A stretch of DNA of 64,000 bases from Amaurobius ferox (taxonomy: Eukaryota > Arthropoda > Arachnida > Araneae > Amaurobiidae), in assembly GCA_951213105.1 (NCBI GenBank), contig OX578146.1:109479776-109543775 (forward strand), read 5' to 3'. Both the position numbers and the translations under genes were made by a program. The notes beneath the pieces were generated by a model. That model was not told where the DNA came from, did not search any database, and saw only the letters and a program-made list of their open reading frames with translations. This document shows positions 1 through 10,656 of the stretch, piece by piece (the first letter of the stretch is position 1; each line of letters opens with the position of its first letter).

Positions 1-440
1 ACGATCTCCGTCAAACGGGCGGCTCTGTTTAAATTGCCGGTCTGACTGTCTACAAGAAGTGACTGTCTACAAGTTCCGTTTCATAAATAACGAAGTCAGT
101 TTTCAACAACATACTTTCAGTGCTCGCAGTTAGTTCTTAATGTTCCTCCCAAGTGTCTGTGTACAAGCTTCATTCCACAAAAATAGCGATATCCGTTGTT
201 CATAATGTTTCTCCTGGGTGTCTGTCTACAAGTTTGTATCACTAAGGCGGAATGCTCTCAAAGTGAAGTGCTCCTCAAGTGTTTTTTTTTCTGCTTTATT
301 TATTGGCCCACTCAAGTGTTCCACAGCGATAAAGCGAGAACATTCGCGGACCCTAAATGATTTCTTTCCTTTTAATTTGTTTAGATCCTTTTCGAGTTCT
401 TGAATATATATGTTGAAAAATTTTGTCATTCACAATTTGC
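1..440. other. Non-coding repeat-like start of window
   Basis: No gene is visible. The motif GTCTACAAG or GTGTACAAG, usually preceded by CTGT, recurs four times between about 47 and 233 in otherwise A+T-rich sequence. This looks like degenerate short repetition, probably the interior of the mobile element whose conserved module starts near 480, because it runs directly into that module. The left end of the element lies outside the window. Confidence 0.4.
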
Positions 441-1165
441 GTTTGTTTTGTTATTTTGAGTAACTTTTAACATTTTTTTTGGTGGTGGACAGACAGCCAG
501 CTTCAGGCAGACCAAACTCTGGTCTTCAGACCAGAGTGGATACTGATCCTGGGTTTTTCTTAAAATTGAATTCTGAATTTAATTGAATGGATTACAACAC
601 AATTTACCTTAATTTTTACCATTATGCACTTAAGTGAAACTTTAATGAATAGGATGATATTTTTTTAATTATTGTTAATAAAAGTTGATTTTTAATTTAA
701 CAAATGAGTTGTGTTTTATTAAGATGTTGTTGGCTGTGCTATTTATTTATTTAAAGGTAAGTGGAATTTTTAGAAGTTATATGATGTTGAAGTGTTTTAA
801 AAGGTGTTGCATAGTTTAGCACAGACCAAGCTGTAGGTAATAAACTAAGTAAATAAAGAAACAAGTAATAATTATAAAAGTAAACTTTATTGTTTAAAAT
901 CTATACGATCAGGCAAATGTAAATAAAATAATAATGTAAATAATATTAAATAAACATAATGATAAATCAGTAATTATAACATCAATATAAAAACAATAAC
1001 ATAATTTAAATAATAACTTAGAAAAATTAAATGTAATTAAAATAAATCTAAATCACAATTTAAATAAAATAATTAAATACATATAATTAAGTAAAATTAA
1101 TGTATAAACTTATAAATAGTAAATAAGAAAGTTTAATAGTAAAGGGAAGGGCAATCCCTTCCCAA
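440..1165 (+). mobile_element. Partial copy of dispersed family A (hairpin-bearing element)
   Basis: Positions about 480-860 align with 63590-64000 on the same strand and with about 14600-14190 on the opposite strand. The shared part begins near GTGGACAG, includes a perfect hairpin and ends near GCACAGACCAAGCTGT. The A+T-rich part that follows resembles the end of the copy at 13321-16016. It closes at a small hairpin, GGGAAGGG-CAAT-CCCTTCCC (1144-1163), which I take as near the element end. No protein is recognisable. The match to a complete copy with 8-bp target duplications suggests a DNA transposon. The left end is off the window. Confidence 0.6.
516..537. repeat. Perfect 10-bp-stem hairpin, family A copy 1
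   Basis: The arms are ACTCTGGTCT (516-525) and AGACCAGAGT (528-537) around a 2-nt loop, TC. The same arms occur at 14528-14549 and 63623-63644, where the loop reads TC (element sense) and AC. The arms stay perfect while surrounding bases differ. Confidence 0.85.
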
Positions 1166-1193
1166 CAATCGACACACAGAAACAGAATTTACG

Positions 1194-1745
1194 TTGCATT
1201 CCTTTTATCGGCTAGAATTTTCAGCTGTTTTAGAAACATTAACAGCATTAATAAAGGAAAATTTAAAGAAATGTTTCGATGAAATAAGCCCATTATATAA
1301 TTTATTTGGTCCACCAAGGTCAAGAGAAACATGCAGCATTGCATACATTGAAGAGGCACCTCAGATATTTTCTCCAGGTTCCAGAGACTACATCACAGAT
1401 TTACAAGCCCTACAAGCTGAGTTGGAAATTCTTGTGGATCACTGTAAAGATACAGATTCCTTAACTTCAATAGTGGATAAGGCCGAAAGATTTAAACACA
1501 TACTTCCGTTAGCAAATCTTTTTTGCAGATTTTCACTTACAGCTCCAGTAACGGTGGCCTCAAGTGAAAGACTTTTCAGTAAACTAAAACTAATAAAAAC
1601 GTATTTGTGTTCCAAAATCTTTGATGGCAGATGAGATACTATGCTGTTACTGATTAGTGAAGAAGAGTTTGTTGACAGCATTGAACTCAATTCTGTTGTG
1701 AAGAGGTTGGCAACACTGAAACGTCGAAGAATTTACATGAAATAA
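1194..1745 (+). pseudogene. hAT transposase C-terminal fragment (dimerisation domain)
   Basis: The reading frame shows the hAT C-terminal dimerisation signature: APVTVASSERLFSKLKLIKTYL near residues 114-135, where SSERLFS corresponds to the usual S-(N/S)-A-x-x-E-R-x-FS block. An in-frame TGA at 1632-1634 interrupts the protein. The same frame then continues with DTMLLLISEEEF and further charged residues to a natural-looking TAA at 1743-1745. The zinc finger, catalytic core and insertion domain are absent. It resembles the ZMYM1-like group of hAT transposases and is distinct from the hAT copy at 36-44 kb. It lies beside a family A element, but I cannot show the two belong together. Confidence 0.75.
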
Positions 1746-2979
1746 AGTAAATTTAGAACATGTAGCACATGTAATCTTTTAGAAGGAGCCTTCCAAATGT
1801 TAAACTAGTAGCTAGTACTATACAATAATGTAAGATATACAGATGCTGATTTCTCTACTTAAGACCAATCGATTTTCTCCAAACTTGGTACAATAATAAG
1901 GCTTATTAAGGTTTATGATATGGCTACTAACATTAGCTCATTTAGAACTCCTGATTCCCTGATCATGTACTTAAGAACCCATCCCCGAAGAATTTGACCC
2001 TCCCCACCCCTTTGAAGTCTTGTGGGGAATTTGGTATGGCGTTTTATACACAAAGTCAAATCTTATCATTAACCGCATCATCTATTCCTCATTTCTTGTC
2101 ATTTTCTTGAAAAATGCATTTGAAATTTGGCATTTTGATGAATTACAGTGATGAAACTGTACTTCTATTTTAGGGGTAATATTTTCTTTGTTCAGCATAA
2201 AATTATAACCAGAAATTAGGCAGGGATTTAGGATGGTGGCCCATGGTGCCTTCCTTTTGTATTGAAAAATAACATTATCTCTATGGGAAACAAAGTTGAA
2301 TGTTGGGCTCCTCCTTTTAAAAAATCTGTTGGCAGCCACTGCCAGAAACAAATGAGCCAAAATTTAGGAGGGGAACAAGCACTGTGCCTATCCCCTCGTG
2401 TCCTTTCTTATAACGAATTTGAGGATATAATGAAGTTTTCCTATTTTTATGTATTAGTTTATTATAATTCGTTTAATACTGATTATTAGCAAAATGAGTC
2501 GAAAAATTTCAATTTGCAGTCAGCAATATTCAGACGTACCCCCCCCCCCCCCCCATGAAAATTATGTCAGATGATCACTGCTGATCAATCCCTATAGAAC
2601 TTTTTACCCAGTGCTTTACTATTTTATTGTTCATGTGCTAATCTAGTCATCTACAAATGTGTCAAGTTTCCTCATGTTCAGGTATGTGACCTACAAATGG
2701 GTGGAAATTGAATAACTTATGGAAGAAAGCAACGTGTATCGATGTTTTCCAAAATAAACTTCCTAGCCATATTCTCTCAATTTCAATGTATGCAAATACA
2801 TTCTAGCTGCATGTTAATGTCACGGCGAGCCTGTTCAATTAGGCAAGACTCTGCCATTTCTGAATAAACGCTAATTTTATTTTTGTAAAAATGACTATTT
2901 ATTTTTCTCTGCTTAAACTCTGCTCTATATACATGGAAAGTTTGCATGCCAGACTTTTTGCTATCAAGAAGCTCAGTAT
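1746..2979. other. Intergenic A+T-rich sequence with poly-C tract
   Basis: No gene or element is recognised. A run of 16 C residues lies at 2539-2554. Short open frames here have no recognisable similarity and look like chance. Confidence 0.5.
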
Positions 2980-3720
2980 GATGAGTGCATGTGGATCTGT
3001 GGAGAACTGACAAAGATCCGACATTCCTTTCAAAAATTATCGGTGATGAGACGTGGTATTTCTTGTATGCACGTGCGACCCACAAATGAAATAGCAGTCC
3101 TCACAGTGGAAGTCTCTATCGTTGCCAAAGTAAAAAAAATTCCGTTTGAACCGTTCAAAGGCGAAAGTAATGTGGGAGGTGTTTTTTGACCAGAAGGGCC
3201 TGGTGCATTACGAGTTTATACTGAAAGGGGCAACAGTGAACAAGAAGAGGTACACACAGATCCTGGCTCATCTCTGTGATGCTATCCTCTGGAAATGCCC
3301 AGAACTCTGGAAAAGCAAAGATTGGGTGCTGTAACATGACAATACCCCCACTCATCAGTCTTTCATGGTGCAGTTCGTACTTACCAAACATGGAACTTCG
3401 AGCCTTCCACACCCTCCCTACTCCCCCGATCTCGCCCCATGTGATTTTTACCTGTTCCTCGTCTCAAAAGCAAACTCAAAGGATGCCGTTTCAAGAATGC
3501 ATCTGAGGTTGAGAAAGCTACGACTGCCGCACTGAAGACCATCTCGTCCAATGGCTTCCAGGAATGTTTTCAGCAACAGTACTCGTGCTGGCAGAAGTGC
3601 ATAACTGCAGAGGGGAGTACTTTGAAGGTGGTTGTGTGTAACAAATGATATGAATAAATCATATTCGTCAAGCAAGCCAGTCTCTGAATTTTTTTATCCT
3701 ACCTTGTATATCATTTTTGT
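2980..3720 (+). pseudogene. mariner transposase relic with right terminus
   Basis: Two-thirds of a mariner transposase can be read in pieces. The first acidic catalytic motif appears as GDETWYF near 3043. It is followed after a stop and a frame change by KVMWEVFFDQKG (about 3161-3196). The second aspartate is in HDNTPTHQ (about 3335) just after an in-frame TAA at 3332-3334. The third is in YSPDLAPCDF (about 3419-3448). The DD34D type of spacing fits mariner. After that the frame shifts again. The tail ends with TTTTTTATCCTACCTTGTA near 3711, which looks like the terminal inverted repeat. The N-terminal DNA-binding half is missing, so the copy is inactive. Confidence 0.85.
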
Positions 3721-4318
3721 GCATTTTATGCCTCTCTGATTTTTATATTATGATACATTAAAATTGACGCATCATTCAACTTTTTTTTTTTTTTCAGCAA
3801 CTGCGTAACATATCACGGACCACTCCAAAAAAAGTTCATAAACCCATCCATTGATTAATTATAATTTTCTTATCTGAGGTATATGTTTGATTTTTTGAAT
3901 GAATCTAGCATGCTTTGGAACCCCACTGATGGTTGAAGCATATGGGGAAATAGAATGGAATTCATTTTGTTTAGAGGAGTGGATATTTTAAGATTGGGTG
4001 AGAGGGTGTGCATAAAAGGGATGTTCTTTCCCAAAGAAAGAATTCCACAAAGGTATTTTTTTTTAACGTTTGTGGGAAACTGGTGTGCACTGCTTCTTTG
4101 GTATTAGTTCGAGAGGTTCTAGATCTAGAACACTGTAAGAAGTTGCGTCATTAACTTAGGGGTTTATTTGGATTGCAAGCTGTAACTAGAGTAAAAAATA
4201 TTAATATGCCAGTGCCAGGACAACGGCATATTACGGATCTGAGCAACAGTCTAAGCTGTAATTAGGTGCTTATTTAGGGCTCGCATGTGTTTCGTAATTT
4301 ATGTGTATGTTCGTGCAG

Positions 4319-4562
4319 CAGGCGACTAAGCTTTTTGGAAAACACCAAAATCAAGTCATTCCTGAGATTTCACCATTGACAAGCCTGCATTATACAATGA
4401 TACCCGAGAAAATGAGATATGCCAATTCAGACATTTACAAAAAGTGTTCTGCTATAAAATTAGATACAGTAAAAGGAGGAGTTTGTTCTGTGCTATTTAA
4501 ACTGCTTAGTCAGCAAGAATTGATAAAAATGAGATTTCCAAGTTGTTTATGTGAGAATCTAA
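4319..4562 (+). CDS. Candidate upstream exon of the zinc-finger gene
   Basis: An open stretch of 81 codons follows an acceptor-like TTCGTGCAG and ends at a GTAATT donor (4563). The last base, A, would join the first two bases of the exon at 7666 to make AGT, so phase matches. The peptide is balanced in composition and ends with VCSVLFKLLSQQELIKM and a Cys-rich tail. That tail faintly recalls the end of a BEN domain, but I would not rely on it. No stop occurs in frame over 244 nt of A+T-rich DNA, which is mild support. It could equally be a fragment of an unknown mobile element or a chance frame. The acceptor could also be one codon downstream. Confidence 0.35.
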
Positions 4563-4656
4563 GTAATTAATCACACTTTAGAATAAGGAAGTTCATAGAT
4601 CAAATAGCTTTAATAAGGAGCAAGTGTATGGGGCAGACATATTTTATGGCGATAGT

Positions 4657-4668
4657 TTATTTATGGTA
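4657..4668. repeat. Left target-site duplication of non-LTR insertion
   Basis: TTATTTATGGTA is repeated exactly at 5404-5415, immediately after the inserted sequence. Confidence 0.85.
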
Positions 4669-5403
4669 ACTTATCTGTTCCTACAGTCAGGCTGCTCTTA
4701 TGGCTCTTGGGAAGCCCACTATGACATCTTCCCTTGTCTGGGAGTGCTATAATGCACTCTGTGAAATTGCTAGCAATAACAAAGTCATTCTTTACTGGGT
4801 GCCTGGACATTCGGGCATTCCTGGAAATGAGTTGGCTGTTGAATTAGCTAGAAAAGGCTCAAGTAATCCTTTTGTTGGCCCTGAGCCGGCCTTGAGTATT
4901 CCCAATCATCTTACCAGAAGAATTGTTTATGACAAATTCAGGAAGCTTCAATGTAAGAACTGGCGTAATATTAAGGGTCAAAGGCAAGCGAAAATTCTCA
5001 ACTGCAATTGTCCTAGCACACGTCAAAAGGAACTTTTCAAGCTCAGCAGAACTGGCATCAGGAGGACTGTTGGGCTCCTTACTGGGCACTGCACCCTCAA
5101 GAGACACCTCAACATTATGGGTGTCACTAAAGATTCGCTTTGCAGGAGCTGCAAATACAGCGAAGAAACTGCTGCTCACATTCTCTGTGAATGTGAGGTT
5201 TACTCTGCTCACAGATTCGAACACATTGGTCGATATGTGATTGAACCCTGGGAGCTGAATGACATTCCTGTCAAGTGCCTGCTCATCTTTGCGTCGGCTA
5301 CTGGTTTCTTTTCATAGAGATCTGTTCTGTCTGGGGTAGTACAATAGACCTCTGGTCGCTGTGCTGGGCTCTTCTTGAGCTACCCGTCTCTCATTTCATT
5401 TCA
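4669..5403 (+). mobile_element. 5'-truncated non-LTR retrotransposon insertion
   Basis: A 735-bp insertion lies between two exact 12-bp copies of TTATTTATGGTA. It starts inside the RNase H domain and ends with a short non-coding tail rich in TCATT units (about 5391-5403) instead of a poly-A tail. The 5' truncation and the direct repeats are the usual result of target-primed reverse transcription. It lies about 100 bp past the candidate exon at 4319-4562. Confidence 0.9.
4670..5317 (+). pseudogene. RNase H and C-terminal region of non-LTR ORF2
   Basis: The frame opens with a block matching the RNase H motif SDSQAAL, but here it reads SYSQAAL, so the catalytic aspartate has become tyrosine. 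It continues with VILYWVPGHSGIPGNELAVELARKG, where the final catalytic position normally reads GNExAD and here is GNELAV. The tail contains LLTGHCTLKRHLNIMG and a CRSC...EETAAHILCEC cysteine-histidine motif, as in the C-terminus of I/Jockey-type elements. From ATG at 4700 it is open for 205 codons, but it lacks endonuclease and reverse transcriptase and is a dead 3' fragment. Confidence 0.88.
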
Positions 5404-5415
5404 TTATTTATGGTA
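5404..5415. repeat. Right target-site duplication of non-LTR insertion
   Basis: TTATTTATGGTA, identical to 4657-4668. Confidence 0.85.
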
Positions 5416-7250
5416 GTCTAAAAAATTTAGATTATTACAAATGCAGGCACATGAAATTAATGAAAGCATTGACTAAAGTGGAATTATATTGGGAGAGAAA
5501 AATGTATTGAAGTTAATTAATTTTTGATGAGCATATGGCCTGAGAAATTTGAATTTGAAATAAAGATTTATTAGAAAAGAACAATTTTTATAGGGGAAGT
5601 TAAAATTTCTGTATCATACATGTATAATTGGTGCAATGGTTCATCGTTAATAAATGTATTTTTAAATGCATATTTTGTGAAACATGAAATGAGATAAAGT
5701 TCGAATGGGAATTTTAAAATACATGAAATAATCATATACAGTTTTGGGTGTCTACAGGAATTACAGAAAGCAGCAGATGTATCAATGTTTTCAACCTGGA
5801 AACTAATTTCACAAATAAATACGTATGACAGTTGAAAAGCAACTGCTTAAGATAGATGTAATATAGCTGAAGAGCAGTGGCTTAGCATCCATAAAGGCTA
5901 AAAAGCTAAGCCTTCCCTATTTAAAATCTAGTTTAAGGAATTATTTAAACATTTTTATTTATTTTAATTTTTTTAAACAACTTTGTGAATGTATATGTAT
6001 ATTTTAGTAAATGGTTACATTTTATTTGCTTAAATTGACACATGCCAAAGTATTTTTCCCCATTAACACATCTTTTAAAGTGTCGTAGGCTCAAACATTG
6101 AAGTCTACAAAGTAAATTACAATAGCATGGTATTGAAACTTCCAGACTCTTCTGTCGCTAATAAATACTTGTTAACAGGTACATGAAAGCTAGCCTTGAA
6201 AAAAGTGTGACTATACTTCTCCCTTTGCAAACGACAATGATTAGATATGAGGAGAAGTGTGAAAGAAAATTTCTCAGGATAGGTTAATGATTCTGCCATT
6301 TTGGGTCAAATGAGCTACTATTGTGGCAGAAAATAACTTTTTGTAATTTTAAATATTTTGAGCCTTTTTTTCATGAATAACTTGACATTCACCTAACTTT
6401 AAGCAAGATCAGAACGCAGAAATGCACCAATAATGACTTCTATTTAAACTTAGTAGTTAGTGACGTAGCCTTTATATCGGCATCAATATGGCAAAGCATC
6501 AGCTTGTGTATTTGGGACTTTTAGAAGAAATAAATTGGATTTCGCTTTGGTAATCACCTGTTACATGAGAATGTTTTTACAAAAGTGATTGATTATATAT
6601 CTAGTAGATTTTTAGCATATTAAGATAGTCAGTTTTCATAGTATAGTATTTGTCAATAATTAATATACAAAATTGTTTAAGGACATTGTTGATTACAGTA
6701 ATTTTCAACTAAGCTTGTTACGTTCCAAATTTATGTTTCACCCATTTTCAGTGCACTCTTGCATTGTTCAATTTTGTTAGTTTTAGCTGTTTATATTTGC
6801 AAAATTGATATATCTTTTCTGTCAGTTGTTAATAATATTCTAATTTATATTTACTTCATATTTAATATGATGGTTGCAAAGGTTGATCTAATTTAGAAAT
6901 ATGAAAACATTTAAAATGTATATGTTGTATATATTCATCTTACATAGTAACATTTTCAAATCTTGTGCATTACATGCACTTTTTGCATTTTTATGTTACA
7001 TTATATTATTTTACTCATCAAAAAAATAATTCTTGTTCAAAGAGCGAATTCAAATATAAATCTCACTTGTAATAACAGCAAAACTCTTTCTATTTAATAC
7101 TCCAAATGCTCAACTGAAGACTGTATGCTGTGTGATTAAGTGACTGGCTAATGACTATATTCTCTGATTTATGTGAAGATTTTATTGCTCAGGCGAAAGG
7201 TTCATAAGTTTTTTTTTTCATATTGTGTATGTGCCTTTTATTAATCTGTG
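5416..7250. other. A+T-rich non-coding sequence
   Basis: No exon or element is recognised. A short inverted repeat, GGCTTAGC (5879-5886) with GCTAAGCC (about 5906-5914), could form a small hairpin. If the exon at 4319 is real, this is intron. Confidence 0.5.
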
Positions 7251-7254
7251 AAAT

Positions 7255-7565
7255 AGCTTTATGTATCTTAGGCAAATGCTGATATATTTCTGCTAGATAA
7301 ATATACATCTTGCTGGACGATGCTGAATATTTTTATTAATATATGTATATGAATGAGGAATATTCTTGCCAAATTTTAGCATGTATCCCAGGAAACAATA
7401 GATATTTTAGGTATATAAATGTTTATTCTAGGCATTGATGGATATTTCAGTTATATCAATAATTGTATCTATTTCTGGACAATGTCAGGTATTTCTGCTA
7501 GAATATGTATAGAAATGAGAAGCATTCTTGCTAAATTTCAATGTATCATGGACAACACATATTTC
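7255..7565. repeat. Diverged tandem duplication, about 162-bp unit
   Basis: Two related blocks follow each other. GAATGAGGAATATTCTTGCC near 7351 matches GAAATGAGAAGCATTCTTGC near 7513, and TTCTGCTAGA (near 7288) matches TTCTGCTAGA (near 7493). Copies are too diverged to be recent. They end about 100 bp before the exon at 7666. Confidence 0.6.
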
Positions 7566-7665
7566 TTCTATTAGTTTGTACTATATTTTGGATACAAATT
7601 ATTAAAAATAAATATGCTTTGTGAATTTAAACTTACTAATAACAGCTTTCGTTTTAATTTTGTAG

Positions 7666-7745
7666 GTTCTGAAATATCTATTATAGAAATCACTATTGAT
7701 GATAGCGATAATCCAGATCGATCATATGGAGATTTCTATTGTAAA
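7666..7745 (+). CDS. Zinc-finger gene exon A: acidic patch and first half of finger 1
   Basis: The acceptor is TTTTGTAG and the donor GTCAGT, a non-consensus but usable GT site. The exon begins with two bases of a split codon. It encodes SEISIIEITIDDSD, which combines hydrophobic I-x-I/V-I spacing with acidic residues like a SUMO-interaction motif. It ends with DFYCK, the first cysteine of finger 1. The second cysteine (VCDSH) is the first codon pair of the exon at 17639, so the finger is split by a 9.9-kb intron. Choosing the next GT upstream would put a stop in frame, so this donor is favoured. Confidence 0.8.
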
Positions 7746-8029
7746 GTCAGTTTTCATTTTCCTAGTTCCTTGCATGATATTTGTTATTATTTTAATTTAT
7801 TGTAATGAATTTGAATTTAGCATGTTTGTTAATTTTAAATCTAGATATAACTTTCTTTCGAAAGTAAGCAAATGTTTACAGTTTGTTAAAATTTTCTTTA
7901 AATCAATATCACATAAATAGAAATTTTGTAACTTATAACCCTAGAAAATCATCCCTATTGATTTGACTCGTAATATCTCATAAAAAGCTATTTTTTTATG
8001 AATCAGTACTTATATACAATATCTCATTA

Positions 8030-8340
8030 ACAGTACAAGTGCTTACCAGCATTTTTAAAGTAGTTCCATTTTTACTTTTCTTATATACAATAATGTATAA
8101 GGAAAGTATTGTGACGGGGTCGAAAATTCGAATTTGAGTTTTCAATGGGAGAATACATTTCAAACATCCCTGATCACGAATCGAACATTTTTGAGATGAT
8201 GTCTGTGTGTTTGTTTGCTTGTGTGTGTGTGTCAGTGAATCTGTGGAGACTATAACTGACGAACGAATGGACTGATTCAAACGAAATTTGGTACAAAAAT
8301 TACAATCCTTGAATACTGGAAATCTATTGTTTTTATACGC
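8030..8340. repeat. Dispersed repeat with (GT)n core, family D
   Basis: The block contains TATACAATAATGTATAAGGAAAGTATTG, a line like GTCGAAAATTCGAATTTGAG, then a GT-rich microsatellite (about 8205-8232) and a line ending AAATTTGGTA. The same order of pieces (thin GT/GTCTGTCTG core flanked by AACTCGAGTTTTCG and AAATTTGGTAGATAAGTCAC) occurs at 47540-47790, and in reverse at about 16556-16970. No coding content is seen. Confidence 0.6.
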
Positions 8341-9040
8341 AATCGAATGTTCAGAATCCCCCTAAATTTTTAAATGAAACTTTGAAAAAATCATCAAAAA
8401 ATCAAAACTTCTAATAAAGTTATGCAAATAAACATTTCTTATGTAATTTTTCATTAGAAAACGATTAACATAAATTTTAGAACGCTAGCATAAACCGTTC
8501 TCGAGATATAGCACATTTTTCAAAAAATTATCAGAAAATTATATAAAATAAAAAAAAGTATATCCTATTGAGAAACATGTTCACTTTTCATATGTAATAT
8601 CATGCGATAAATTTGGTGACATCATTCTCATGGATCTAGCTCATTCTATTCATGAAAAAAGATACTTTGAGTAATACTTTTGTATTTGAATGCCAATAGT
8701 CATTTATCTGCTATAAGGATAAATTATTTCTCTGTTCATAATGCTTGGCGAGATTTTGGTGACGAATTTGGCGGAATGTTGCCAACTTGGTGACGACTTT
8801 TTTAAATGTTACCAAATGAAAGAAAATCTCGCCAAATGGATAAAAATGACTCTAAATCAATGAAAATAATGACTAATTGATGAAAATTCAATATCTTGGA
8901 AAAAATATAAGTATCTACTATTAGAATAACTTATTTTGTTTTTATTGTAAAAGTAGTAAATACATTGCATTATATAAGGAAAGTCATGTGCTGCCCACAT
9001 CAGATTTTTTATAATGTAAATACATGATTTTCTATCATTC
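8341..9040. other. A+T-rich intron sequence
   Basis: No exon or recognised element is visible. A cluster around 8750-8850 repeats the phrase 'ttggtgacga / gccaa' a few times (GGTGACGAATTTGG, TTGGTGACGACTTT), which may be a decayed short tandem array. Confidence 0.4.
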
Positions 9041-9835
9041 TTTGATTTATTTTTTAAAGAATGTTTAATATAAACGGTGATATTCCCATGTTGCCCTATT
9101 TCTCTTAAAATCCTTTTTCTTTTATTTACTGATTGTAACAATAGTACTAAATTTTGTTTATATTGCTTAATTTTATTTATTTATTCACAAAGATATCGTT
9201 TCTGCAGACTTATACACACGTATGTGCACATAGGCTTCTATTCTAACTTTCCGATCTGAGATATTCTAAATTTTAAAATACAAAAATGTGGCAACTATGA
9301 TTTTTTCTCACTTCAGTGTTGTGCAATTTAAAAAAAATCTGCATATAATTTTGCTATATACAGTATTTTGTTGCTATCCATTTAGGTTTGGTAATAACAT
9401 TTTAACATTAAACTTTTCATCCTTTAAGCTATAGCCTAGAATCACTTTTCATATGGATAAATTTTAAAGAATTTTTTCATTTTGTTTTTCTAAACATTGA
9501 ATATTTTATGTTTCTATTCAATGATCTAACTTTTACATTATTTTTCTTTTAAATCTTGCTATCATGTCGCATTGAAAAGTAAAAGTAAAGAAACCCCAAA
9601 TGTGTTATTACTCAAAATTTCGTTTATTTTTTTATATTTACTTTAAAATGAATATTTCTGTTATAAATGAATACTTTTTATTTTGAAATTAAAATAAAGA
9701 ATTATGAGTATCATAAATGCCACATGAATTTATGTTTATCGATTTTCTATTTTTCTTTCATTTATATTTTAAAGAATGTTTAATATAAATGATGACATTC
9801 CCATGTTGCCCGATTTTTCTCAAAACCCTTTTTTT
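9041..9835 (+). repeat. Dispersed family B, copy 1 (complete)
   Basis: Positions about 9121-9310 match 13131-13320, and 9311-9720 match 16025-16520, both in the same orientation. The second copy is therefore split by the 2.7-kb element at 13321-16016, and this copy shows the uninterrupted state. It is bracketed by two direct repeats of about 75 bp (9047-9120 and 9758-9832), each containing AAAGAATGTTTAATATAAA and CATTCCCATGTTGCCC. No protein is visible. Confidence 0.75.
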
Positions 9836-10656
9836 AACACTTTACAACATAGTTGAAAAGTGTTTATGACTTTGTTCATTCTGTCTGTCTGTCTGTCTTA
9901 GCATGATAACTGCTGTAAAAATGACTATCAAAATGAAACTTTAGTATGTTGTTCAGACGGTCTGTGAGATCTATGGGAATATAAATGAATAATATCATCC
10001 AATTAGTTTTGCACTGAACTTGAGTTGAAAAAATGAAATACATTGAACCCTATGGGACCTAATTTTTCAAACATTTTTTAAGAGAATTTAAAATTCACAA
10101 ATTGCTTTGAAAGTTCTGGGAAATATTTAAATTATCCCATAAAAAATATGAAAAAAATTTCAGCAAAATATATTTGGTAGTTTTTAAATAAAAATTAAAA
10201 TAATAATTACATGCATATTATATGAAGAGATTATGTGACCCATTTCAAAATAAAATATAGCATCCATCTTGTGTCAAAATCTTAATTTTTACAGTTCTTT
10301 TTAATTTATATGTGTTGTATCCATCCTAAAACCGTTTTATTTTTGCTTAATTTCTGTGCACCTACTTTCTGAAACAACACAATTTCAATATATTTGAGTT
10401 TAAATGATCACCAAACTTTGATTATTTCTACAATGAAGCCTAATTTTCATAAGTAATTTAACTCTATGCTTAAAACTTCATCGAAAAAGTCTGCTATAAT
10501 ATGTCTGTTCTCTACGTAAAATCAATGAATGTTTCATTCATATCAGCTACATTTCAGACTCAAAGAGCTAAATAATTTTGTGTTAAAGAAATTCAGCAAT
10601 TCTTATGCAACTCATCCTACATAAAGATGTAGGATGAGTTGTAGAGAACAGACATA
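9836..10656 (+). repeat. Dispersed family C, copy 1, ending in a palindrome
   Basis: The block starts at ACACTTTACAACATAGTTGAAAAG and holds a (GTCT)n tract near 9885-9900. Most of it (9840-10440) is found in reverse at about 32110-32765, and 10450-10620 is found in the same orientation at 31936-32085. After a hairpin centred near 10622 (CATCCTACAT / ATGTAGGATG) the sequence turns back on itself. That return arm is broken at 10655 by the Tigger-like element and resumes at 12742. Confidence 0.75.

Noticed and set aside
516..560. Hairpin followed by CTGAT as a possible Helitron 3' end
   Set aside because: CTRRT is not kept in the other two copies, and homology runs on for about 300 bp past it.
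4859..5240. Open frames of 105-121 codons overlapping the RNase H region
   Set aside because: Other-frame and antisense readings of the retrotransposon fragment.
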